Source of the DNA: JAAXVQ01 sp964604705
Lineage (GTDB): Bacteria; Oederibacteriota; JAAXVQ01
DNA: 64,000 nt
Assembly (NCBI GenBank): GCA_964604705.1
Contig: CAZSAP010000004.1
Location: 124,001-188,000 of the forward strand
Reading direction: 5' to 3'
The notes under the pieces are model-generated. The model did no database searches. It had not been told where the DNA came from and was given only the letters and a program-made list of their open reading frames with translations. The number at the start of each line of letters is the position of its first letter. Positions within the stretch are counted from its first letter, which is position 1. Made by a program: the position numbers and the translations under genes. Positions 53,713 to 61,523 of this stretch are shown here, piece after piece.

Positions 53713-55709
53713 TGACCTCCTTATTTCGCAACCACGTAACCAAGGCAATTCTGGCCGGGGTTGGTTTTTTGGGGTTGATCGGCAGTGCTGCCAGGATCGA
53801 GGCCTCGGGTACAACCGGTGCCGAGTTTTTGCGTACGCAGGCTCCGGCCACCGTGTCGGCGCTCGGCGCGGGGGTGGGTGATGCGCGGGGAGAAGAAAGT
53901 TTGAATTGGAACCCGGCGGGGTTGGTCGGGCAACCGTACGAATCGCTGGCCCTCACCCATTTTTCCGGGTTGGTGGACACGGCCTATGAACAGATCGAGG
54001 GTTTGGTTCCCGAGGCGTTCGGTGGTCCTTGGGCGGCCCGCTTTTTCTATGTAAGTACCTACAATTTTACGGAAGTGGATGCCCTGGGTGAGTCCGTGGG
54101 CACCATGGAAAATTACGATGCCTTGCTGCATTTTGCACATGCGCGCGTGCTGGCGCCGGGGCTGCGCGTCGGTGCCGGGCTCAAGCTTTTTGAGAGTGCG
54201 CTTGCAGGCTACCACAGTCGTGGCGCAGCCATCGACCTGGGTTTGCAGTTGGAGCCCGAACCTGAGGGCTGGTCGCTGGGTGTGTGCCTGAACAATCTGG
54301 GGGCGAAAACAGCCTTTGATCGTGAGGCCGATGCCTTGCCGCTCACGGCTGTGGCGGGGTTGGCGTATCACTGGATGCCGACCCTGGATCAGCGCGTGAC
54401 CCTTTTGGGCGATGTCCAGTGTCCACTGGTGGGAGATGATCCGGTTCAACCCGTGGTTGGGGTGGAGTATGCCTTGAAAGATGTGGTGTATCTGCGTGGC
54501 GGCTATCGCTGGATGCATGAGTTGGGCACACTCTCGGCTGGAGCAGGGTTGCATTGGTTGCGTTGGGGCGTGGACTACTCCTTCCAACCCTTCGGCACGT
54601 TGGGGAGCAACCACCGGTTCACGCTTTCCTATGCGTGGAAACCCTGGCCCTTGCCAGAAGCGCAAACCCCTAGAGTGATCCCGCCGCCTCCCTCGGCCGC
54701 AGCCGATCCGGCATTGCCGGCGGAGGTGCAGTTGAATCAGGTGCATGATCCGGACGCTAAGGTTTTGAGTACCTTACCGCGAGATTTGGACAGCCTGGTT
54801 GTGTTTAAGAAGAATACAAACTCGGCGCCCGAAGGCGGAACCCTGCATATCGTTGATTCGCAGAACGAAGCCGTGAAACAGTTTGCGCTAACCCGCAATG
54901 CGCTGACGGATATCTATTGGGATGGGCGCAACAACGCCGGCCAACTGATCTCCAGTACGGAAAAATATGCCTATCGGTGGGAGAGCGCCGGACAGACGCA
55001 ACCGGCTTATGCGTTGGTCCAAGTGAATCCTGTTTTGAAATTGGTCTTTGACGATGGAAGTCTTTTGGAGCCGCAAGCCGAGTTTGAATTTACGGTCCGA
55101 CCGGAACTTACCTCCTGGACCTTGAAAATTTTGGATAAAGGCACTGGGCGCGAGTTGCGCACCTTGCAGGCGACGCTGCCGCTGCTTAAAAATTGGACTT
55201 GGGATGGAATGAATCAAACCGGCGCTTTGGTGCTCAACCCAGCCGAAGGCTTGAGTTACCACTTGGAGGCGGTTTATCCGCAGGGGCAGGAAGTGGTCGT
55301 AAGCGCGACCATTCATGGGATCAAGGCCCGTCGGGTGCGGGCGCAGGCGGGCCAAGAGGGGTTGCTGATCCCGGAAATTCTTTTTGACTTCAACAGTGCG
55401 GTTCTAAAACCTGAGATGCTGGATAAAATTACCGCAGCGGCGCAAGTGCTGCGACGGCACAGCGGCAAAGCCGTGGCCATTTGTGAAGGGCACGCCGATG
55501 AGATCGGCAGTCAGGAACTCAACCGTAAGATTTCAGTGCAGCGGGCCTACATGGTGGCTAAGTTTATGGCCGAAACCCTCCAGATTCCAACCAGTGTGCT
55601 TTTTGTACGAGGGTTTGGCAAGACCCAACCCGAAGTGGTTGGGTACGGGGAAGACGCACGGGCCCGCAATCGGCGGGTGGAGATTCGCATTCTTATCGAT
55701 CAACCGTAA
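53709..55709 (+). CDS. PorV-like barrel fused to FlgD-Ig and OmpA domains, copy 1
   Basis: 666 residues. Signal peptide (about 1-33), a PorV-like barrel (about 34-315: GTTGAEFLRTQAPATVSALG, LNWNPAGLVG, GGYRWMHELGTLSAGAGLHW, GVDYSFQPFGTLGSNHRFTL), a Pro-rich linker, two FlgD-Ig-like segments (about 365-440 with WDGRNNAGQLIS; about 455-545 with WDGMNQTGALVL), and a C-terminal OmpA domain (about 555-665) with GHADEIGSQELN and RARNRRVEI that should bind peptidoglycan. PorV proteins normally end at the barrel. The fusion would tie a PorV-like barrel to the cell wall. Paralog of 57374; translationally coupled to the stalk gene. Confidence 0.82.
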   Translation: MMTSLFRNHVTKAILAGVGFLGLIGSAARIEASGTTGAEFLRTQAPATVSALGAGVGDARGEESLNWNPAGLVGQPYESLALTHFSGLVDTAYEQIEGLVPEAFGGPWAARFFYVSTYNFTEVDALGESVGTMENYDALLHFAHARVLAPGLRVGAGLKLFESALAGYHSRGAAIDLGLQLEPEPEGWSLGVCLNNLGAKTAFDREADALPLTAVAGLAYHWMPTLDQRVTLLGDVQCPLVGDDPVQPVVGVEYALKDVVYLRGGYRWMHELGTLSAGAGLHWLRWGVDYSFQPFGTLGSNHRFTLSYAWKPWPLPEAQTPRVIPPPPSAAADPALPAEVQLNQVHDPDAKVLSTLPRDLDSLVVFKKNTNSAPEGGTLHIVDSQNEAVKQFALTRNALTDIYWDGRNNAGQLISSTEKYAYRWESAGQTQPAYALVQVNPVLKLVFDDGSLLEPQAEFEFTVRPELTSWTLKILDKGTGRELRTLQATLPLLKNWTWDGMNQTGALVLNPAEGLSYHLEAVYPQGQEVVVSATIHGIKARRVRAQAGQEGLLIPEILFDFNSAVLKPEMLDKITAAAQVLRRHSGKAVAICEGHADEIGSQELNRKISVQRAYMVAKFMAETLQIPTSVLFVRGFGKTQPEVVGYGEDARARNRRVEIRILIDQP

Positions 55710-55730
55710 GGACGAACGTCTCATCTTTAG

Positions 55731-55768
55731 AGCCTTCTGGGGTAGTGGCCCTGGAAGGCTTTTTTTTT
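55731..55768 (+). terminator. terminator after PorV-OmpA copy 1
   Basis: Stem AGCCTTC (55731-55737) with GAAGGCT (55754-55760) followed by eight T. It separates the two stalk/PorV-OmpA copies. Confidence 0.8.
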
Positions 55769-55853
55769 GAATTATTTTTTTTGCCCGGGAACCCTTTGTT
55801 GACCACCCCAGTCCAAACATCGCCATTTTATTTTTGAAGGGGAGGCTGGAATC

Positions 55854-57351
55854 ATGCAGACACTGGGGAATTGGATCATGCGGCTTGTTTTTGGGATGTT
55901 GGGGATATGTGTGTTAGGCGTGGGGGCGGGGTGGGCAGGCACACCCACGGCAACCACCACTATGACGGAGGGCGTCAACGCCACGGCCACGCCCACGGAG
56001 AGTGGGACCACCCTGCCTGCGACGTTCACACCCACGCTTTCGCCGACTTGGATTATGGGGGAAACCTTTACGCCTACGGTAACGGCAACGAATGTTGGGA
56101 GTTCCTTGCCGGCCACGGCCACACGCACTGCAACCCGCACCGTGACGCCGAGCGTGACCAGCACCACCACCCCGATTGGGAACACGGTCCTGGCAACCTA
56201 TACGCCAACCGTGACAACGACACTCACCCGTACAGCCACGGTGACCGCCACCGCCACCCAAGGAACCACGGTGGTGGCCACCGCAACCCCTGACTTGACC
56301 ATGCTCATCACCGCGACACGCACCGCCACACCCAGTGTGACCAGTACGGCGACGCAGATTGGCAACACGGTGGTGGCAACATCGACACCCGATCTAACCA
56401 TGCTCATCACCGCAACGCGCACTGCCACACCCAGCGTGACCAGTACGGCAACGCAGATCGGGAACACGGTGGTGGCCACCGCAACCCCTGATTTGACCAT
56501 GCTCATCACCGCGACGCGTACCGTAACGCCCAGCGTGACCAGCACAGCCACACAGATCGGCAGTGCGGTGGTCACCACCGCGACGCGTACGGTAACACCC
56601 AGCGTGACCAGTACCGCCACACAGATCGGCAGTGCGGTGGTCACCACCGCGACGCGTACGGTAACACCCANNNNNNNNNNNNNNNNNNNNNNNNNNNNNN
56701 NNNNNNNNNNNNNNNNNNNNNNNNNNNNNNNNNNNNNNNNNNNNNNNNNNNNNNNNNNNNNNNNNNNNNNGCGTGACCAGTACCGCCACACAGATCGGCA
56801 ACACGGTGGTAGCGACATCTACACGGACCATTACTCCCACCACCACGCGGACCATGACCTGCACTCTCACACCGTACCAAACCGGCGTGCCGAACACCGC
56901 GACTCCCACTGTAACACCTACGCAGTACATCCCCGGTGGAAACACCCTTACACCGGTCGCGACATTTACCTTTACCCCCACACAGGGTGCGGGAAATACG
57001 CTCACCACCCACTTCACCAAGACCGTCACCACCACGCCCACGGTCTACATCAAGTGCCCCACCCACGATGCTCCTATTGTGGTTCGTCAAAATGTGATTC
57101 GGCCTTCTGAGAATAAGCCGGTGATTTTTGGCGTGCACTTGGACCGTTCCCAACATGTGGCCATACGCATCTACACCCAGCATGGCAAGCTCATCAAGGT
57201 GCTTGAAGACCGCCAGGTGGATGCCGGAACCTTTGAAGCGGCCTGGAACGGGGCCAATCAGAACGGCTCGGTGGTTCGGTCGGGCATTTACCTGGTGGAA
57301 ATTCAGACGGATACGTTTACCGATAAGCGCAAAGTGATTGTGATCCGCTAA
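55854..57351 (+). CDS. secreted Thr/Pro-rich stalk with FlgD-Ig C-terminus, copy 2 (assembly gap inside)
   Basis: A single gene split by an N run. The 5' part (55854-56670) starts at an ATG after GAAGGGGAGG and encodes a signal peptide (about 1-26) and a Thr/Pro/Val-rich stalk with 33-residue and 23-residue repeats. The 3' part (56771-57351) resumes the same repeat at the same phase and ends in a FlgD-Ig-like domain (VVRQNVIRP, LDRSQHVAIRIYTQHG, AWNGANQNG, ending KVIVIR) that closely matches copy 1. The frame looks shifted only because the gap was filled with 100 N; any whole number of 69-bp units restores it. The true length is unknown. It precedes PorV-OmpA copy 2 by 22 nt. Confidence 0.8.
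56265..56670 (+). repeat. coding minisatellite, 99-bp and 69-bp units
   Basis: Three 99-bp units start at 56265, 56364 and 56463; from 56562 the unit shortens to 69 bp (starts 56562, 56631) and continues into the gap. The shared core encodes TRTVTPSVTSTATQIG. Confidence 0.85.
56671..56770. other. assembly gap of 100 N
   Basis: Exactly 100 N within a near-identical 69-bp tandem repeat. The base before (CCCA) and after (GCGTGACC) fit one repeat unit without a shift, so the gap should equal a whole number of units. Confidence 0.95.
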
Positions 57352-57373
57352 GGCTGCCTAGGGAGGTGTGACC

Positions 57374-59365
57374 ATGAAAAACAGATCGTGCAGTGGTTGG
57401 GTTGTGCTGCTGGGACTCCTGGGACTCGGGGCCGGGTATGCCTACGCGGCGGGCAGCACGGGTGCGGAATTCCTCCAGGTTCAGGTTCCGGCCGCGGTTG
57501 CGGCCCAGACCGCAGGCGTGGCCGATCGCGGCGGCTTGGGCAGCCTGGCGTGGAATCCCGCCGGCATCCTGGGCGGGGAGTATCCGGAAGTGGCCATGAC
57601 CCATGTCGCTTCTTTGGCCGATACCGCGTATGAGCAATTGGACAGTGTGGTCCCGCATGTAGGAGGGGGAAGCTTGGGGCTGGGTGTTTTTTACTCCGGC
57701 AATTATGGGTTGATGGAAATGGATGCTTCGGGCGAAGCGGTTGGGAATCTGCAGAATTCCAATATGCTCGGACATGTGAGCTATGCCCGTCCTCTATTTG
57801 AAGGGCTGGATGCGGGAGTGACCCTTAAGCTCTTCCAGAGCACGCTCGGCTCATACACGAGCAAAGGCATGGCTATGGACCTCGGTGTGCGTCAACGTCT
57901 TTCCGGGCTGCCCTTGGCACTTGGAGGTGTGGTGAAAAACCTTGGGTCCATGACGGCGTTTGATCAAGAGGCGGATCCCTTGCCTACCGTAGCGTCAATG
58001 GGTGTGCAAATTCTGGGCGATGACTGGGGTGCGCGCGGACTAAAACTTTGCAGCGACTGGAATTGGCCCTTGCAAGGGGAAACCCTCAGCTACGCGACCC
58101 TGGGTGCAGAGTACGGGGTGATGGACTTGGGGTTTGTCCGGGCAGGATACCGGCTGGATAATGAATTGGGTGCCTTCTCTGTGGGGGGAGGCGTGCGTTG
58201 GTCCGGCTTGGGTGTGGACTACGCTTTTCAACCCTATGGCACCTTGGGGAGCAATCATCGTTTGACGGTCTCGTATTCGTTTAAACCCTTGGCTTCCGGC
58301 TTGCAGCCCGTGACCCCTGCGGAAAGCGTTGTGCCGAAGTTGAACTCGCCTATTCCAGCCGGGGGTGGGGAGGTGGTGAGTCTCGAAAAAGCCTACAGTG
58401 CACAGGGGACACTTAGGCCGCTTACGTTTGAAACCCGGCGTTTGGAAGGGCAGATGGTGTTTCGGCATGCGTTTGCCGAATCTGCCGGAATCCTGGGCGT
58501 GCGGATTCTGGATGCGCAATCGCATGTGGTGCGCGACCTGCCTAAAACCATGGCCGCAGGTGAATGGGTGTGGGATGGGCGCAACGATCAAGGTGAACGG
58601 GTTCTGGAAACCTCAGCCTTTTTTGTAGCGCCGTACACCCAGCGCGGCCAAGACGCGGCTGTGCCTTTGCCGCAATTGGCCCCGGTCTTAAAATTGGCCC
58701 CGGCCGATGGCAGTACGGTTTTTGTCAAGTCGGTGTTCCGCTTTTTGCATCGGCCGGTTACCCAAAGCTGGACCTTGGTCCTGTCCGAGAAAGAATCGCA
58801 AAAAGAAATTCGGCGTGTAAGCAGTCAAGGCGCCTTGCCTGAAACCTGGACCTGGGATGGAAAACAGAGCCGGGGGGATACCGCTCCTGTACTTACAACG
58901 TACGAGTATCGCTTGAGTGTGCAGCTGCCGAATGGATTGGAAATTATCAGCGGGCAGGAGCTGCATAAAGTGGAGGCTCAGGTTTATCGTGGCACCGGTG
59001 GTCTTCTGAATGTGATAATTCCTGGAATTTTGTTTGATTTCAACAGCACGCTGCTGAAATCGGAGATGGTCGATAAGTTACGCTTGGCCTCGCTTGTCTT
59101 GGCCGAAGCCGGCACAGCTGCGCGGATGATTTGCGAAGGGCATGCCGATGAAGTGGGGGGGGACCAAGAAAACCAGAAGCTCTCGGAGCAGCGGGCCGCC
59201 ATGGTGGCCCAATGCCTGCATGAACGCTTGAGCGTGGGTGTCAATCGACTTTCGTTGCGCGGGTTTGGTCAGGGGCGTCCGGTGGATGATCGGGGAACCG
59301 AGGAGGCTCGGGCCCGCAATCGCCGGGTTGAGCTACGCGTGTTGGTGCCCATGCCGGCTCAGTAG
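57374..59365 (+). CDS. PorV-like barrel fused to FlgD-Ig and OmpA domains, copy 2
   Basis: 663 residues from the ATG after GGGAGGTG; GTG 57368 is in frame but part of the ribosome site. Same architecture as 53709: signal peptide (about 1-28), PorV-like barrel (about 29-310: GSTGAEFLQVQVPAAVAAQ, LAWNPAGILG, LGVDYAFQPYGTLGSNHRLT), two FlgD-Ig-like segments (WDGRNDQGERVLE; WDGKQSRGDTAPV), and an OmpA domain (about 550-660) with ILFDFNSTLLKSEM, GHADEVGGDQENQ and ARARNRRVEL. Full-length paralog of 53709 with the same upstream partner type, so the two-gene block was duplicated. Confidence 0.82.
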   Translation: MKNRSCSGWVVLLGLLGLGAGYAYAAGSTGAEFLQVQVPAAVAAQTAGVADRGGLGSLAWNPAGILGGEYPEVAMTHVASLADTAYEQLDSVVPHVGGGSLGLGVFYSGNYGLMEMDASGEAVGNLQNSNMLGHVSYARPLFEGLDAGVTLKLFQSTLGSYTSKGMAMDLGVRQRLSGLPLALGGVVKNLGSMTAFDQEADPLPTVASMGVQILGDDWGARGLKLCSDWNWPLQGETLSYATLGAEYGVMDLGFVRAGYRLDNELGAFSVGGGVRWSGLGVDYAFQPYGTLGSNHRLTVSYSFKPLASGLQPVTPAESVVPKLNSPIPAGGGEVVSLEKAYSAQGTLRPLTFETRRLEGQMVFRHAFAESAGILGVRILDAQSHVVRDLPKTMAAGEWVWDGRNDQGERVLETSAFFVAPYTQRGQDAAVPLPQLAPVLKLAPADGSTVFVKSVFRFLHRPVTQSWTLVLSEKESQKEIRRVSSQGALPETWTWDGKQSRGDTAPVLTTYEYRLSVQLPNGLEIISGQELHKVEAQVYRGTGGLLNVIIPGILFDFNSTLLKSEMVDKLRLASLVLAEAGTAARMICEGHADEVGGDQENQKLSEQRAAMVAQCLHERLSVGVNRLSLRGFGQGRPVDDRGTEEARARNRRVELRVLVPMPAQ

Positions 59366-59424
59366 AATAAACGAAAGTGTGAAGCGAAGCAGTTGCCGTC
59401 GGGCCGAGTCGCCACGGCCGAATG

Positions 59425-59466
59425 AACGCAGAGGAGCGGAGTTACGCGCCTCTGCGTTTTTTTTTC
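59425..59466. terminator. terminator between PorV-OmpA copy 2 and the minus-strand genes
   Basis: Perfect 10-bp stem (59425-59434 with 59449-59458) followed by a T run to 59466. The minus-strand gene 59483 also ends into it. Confidence 0.85.
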
Positions 59467-59482
59467 TTAAGATGAAGCCGGA

Positions 59483-61465
59483 TTAGGGCTGAGCGGCAAG
59501 TTGCTGTTTAAGTTTGAGCGCAGGTTCCCAGTTAGGCATCCATTGCAGGGATTTGTCGATCCATTGGCGGGCTTCCTGGCGCCGCGAGACATCGTTGTCT
59601 GAAGCCAACAAGGCAGCCAGTTCGCACGCGGCCATACCCAGGATCGGCGGGTCGCTCTGCATGGACAGCACTTGACGCAAGCTGCGCTCGGCGGCCTGCG
59701 GCTGGTTCTCACGTCGGTCGAGCATGGCCAGGTCCAACAAGGAGGGGGCGTGACCGGGAGCCAAGGCCAAGGCTTTTTTCAGGGCCGTACGGCTCTCGGG
59801 AAAGGCTCCCAGACGCATTTGCAAATCACCCTCGAAAAAATACGGGAGAAAAGAATCCGGTGCCTGGGCTTGGGCTCGTCGGGCTTCAGGTACGGCTTCC
59901 TGCGGAATGGCTGGATTGAAGAACGGAACATGTCGTGGATCAATGGCAAAGTAGGCATGGGCTTTGATCAACTCTTGGTTGGGAACACTGCGTCGGACAT
60001 ACAGGAGCGCAACATCGTCCCAGTACACCAGGTTCCACTGTCCCGACGCCCAGAGCATTTGGAACAAGCGCAATTCGTTTTTAGGCGAGACCAAAATGGC
60101 CTCGATTTGGTACTGGTTTAAAAGCGCCAAACCTTGTTGCGGATCCCCCCAAATCATTTTGCGATAATCGGAGTAGATTTTTTCGCCAAAGGTGGGCATG
60201 CGCCCATCCATGAACACTTTGACCTGTCCGTGGGTCATCCAACCCGTGTAGCCTCCCCAAATATCGTGGGTCAGAATGCGTCCCTGCACCGGATGCGTGC
60301 GCAGCCAGGTCAGGGCCCCTTGAGGGTAGAAGCGGGGGATTTCTCCCAAGCGGAACGCCAAGCCCGATTGGGCAGCGACCAGCAGGAGCACCGCCATGAG
60401 CCCGGTCCCCAGGCCGTAGCGCAAGCGCTGGCTGTAAGGCACCACATGCCAGCGCACAGGGACGTAGATGCGCCAAAGCGCCGGAAGGTTTTGTCCCAAA
60501 GCCGGGAGCAGGGCAATGGCGCACAAGGGGATGTTGCGGTACGACTTGAGTCCCATGTAGGAAAACATGAGCATGGGCAATACATCCCGCCAACGGGCTT
60601 CGGTCCAGTTGAGCAGGGCCGCCCCCCAGGCCAGAAAGAGCAAAATGAAAAAAACGGGTTCGCTGCTCCAGCGGGGAGGCATCCATTCGGTAAGGAAGGT
60701 CATGTACTCGCTGGAGCGCATGATGTTGTAGGTGTAGGGATAGAGCTCAAACCCTTGCGGATTGCAGGCACCGGCCGCCAGGACCGCCAGCCCCAAAACC
60801 ATCCAGCCTTTAACCCGCTGGGTTGCCGCAACATCGCGTTTGCGCCACGCCAACCACGCATCGTCAAAGGCATAAGCGCCGATAAAACCAAAGACCACCA
60901 TGAAACCCGGATGCAAATTGGTCCAAAGTACGGTCAGTGCCGGCACTTTCCAGAGTTGACCATGGTCTTTGAAAAAGAGCCCTCCGGTGCGACGGTACTC
61001 TTCCAGCCAGAGCAAGGTCAGCGGCAGAAATAAATAGGTGAAAATGTAAGGACGTTCGGGAAAGACTCGGGCCATGGGGGCCAGTATGGCCAAGCCCAGG
61101 AGTACGGCCGTAAGGCCTAGGTTTGCGCCCCGACGATACGTAAGCAAGCCCAGCCAGAAGAGCGCCAGAGTCATGACCACGGCCTTGGAGACAATGAGCA
61201 GGTTCAGTCCGCCGACCTGGTGGACCGTGTAGGCTGCGATGCGATAAAGCCACTCGGTTTTTTCAAAGGGCTTGTCCGGAACCGTATACGCAAAAGGTTC
61301 TTTGTCCACGTGCAGTTTGGACTCGATCCAATGGCGACCGTCGCGCAGATGAATGTAGACATCCGGATCGCCGAGCGGGTGAATGAGCAATCCCAGGATC
61401 AAGAGCAGGCCGGAAGCAATAAATATTCGGAGGGACCAGTTGAGTTTGCGTTCGGGTGTCAGCAT
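59483..61465 (-). CDS. multi-TM GT-C-like glycosyltransferase with TPR tail, copy 1
   Basis: 660 residues from the ATG at 61465. An acidic loop after the first TM (HPLGDPDVYIHLRDG), about 10 TM segments (to about 405), a soluble region with DIWGGYTGWMTHGQVKVFMDGR, and two to three TPR-like helical repeats (about 560-655). The plan (first extracytoplasmic loop with Asp residues, many TM, soluble C-terminus) suits GT-C glycosyltransferases that use lipid-linked sugars, but the family cannot be named. A tandem paralog lies upstream (61524). The frame is open 63 codons upstream, but a TATAAT sits 6 nt before this ATG. Confidence 0.72.
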   Translation of the reverse strand: MLTPERKLNWSLRIFIASGLLLILGLLIHPLGDPDVYIHLRDGRHWIESKLHVDKEPFAYTVPDKPFEKTEWLYRIAAYTVHQVGGLNLLIVSKAVVMTLALFWLGLLTYRRGANLGLTAVLLGLAILAPMARVFPERPYIFTYLFLPLTLLWLEEYRRTGGLFFKDHGQLWKVPALTVLWTNLHPGFMVVFGFIGAYAFDDAWLAWRKRDVAATQRVKGWMVLGLAVLAAGACNPQGFELYPYTYNIMRSSEYMTFLTEWMPPRWSSEPVFFILLFLAWGAALLNWTEARWRDVLPMLMFSYMGLKSYRNIPLCAIALLPALGQNLPALWRIYVPVRWHVVPYSQRLRYGLGTGLMAVLLLVAAQSGLAFRLGEIPRFYPQGALTWLRTHPVQGRILTHDIWGGYTGWMTHGQVKVFMDGRMPTFGEKIYSDYRKMIWGDPQQGLALLNQYQIEAILVSPKNELRLFQMLWASGQWNLVYWDDVALLYVRRSVPNQELIKAHAYFAIDPRHVPFFNPAIPQEAVPEARRAQAQAPDSFLPYFFEGDLQMRLGAFPESRTALKKALALAPGHAPSLLDLAMLDRRENQPQAAERSLRQVLSMQSDPPILGMAACELAALLASDNDVSRRQEARQWIDKSLQWMPNWEPALKLKQQLAAQP

Positions 61466-61471
61466 GCGAGC

Positions 61472-61501
61472 ATTATAGCGGAAAACCAATTTCGGGGTGA
61501 A
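61472..61501 (-). promoter_or_regulatory. promoter for leaderless transcript of 59483-61465
   Basis: Perfect TATAAT ends 6 nt before the ATG, with TTCACC 18 bp upstream of it. Transcription would start at the ATG itself; no ribosome site is present. Confidence 0.6.
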
Positions 61502-61523
61502 ATAATTTGCGCTTCCGAGAAAA

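Noticed and set aside
56671..57110. Frameshift or separate gene after the N run
   Set aside because: The repeat phase is continuous across the gap; the shift arises from the arbitrary 100-N filler.
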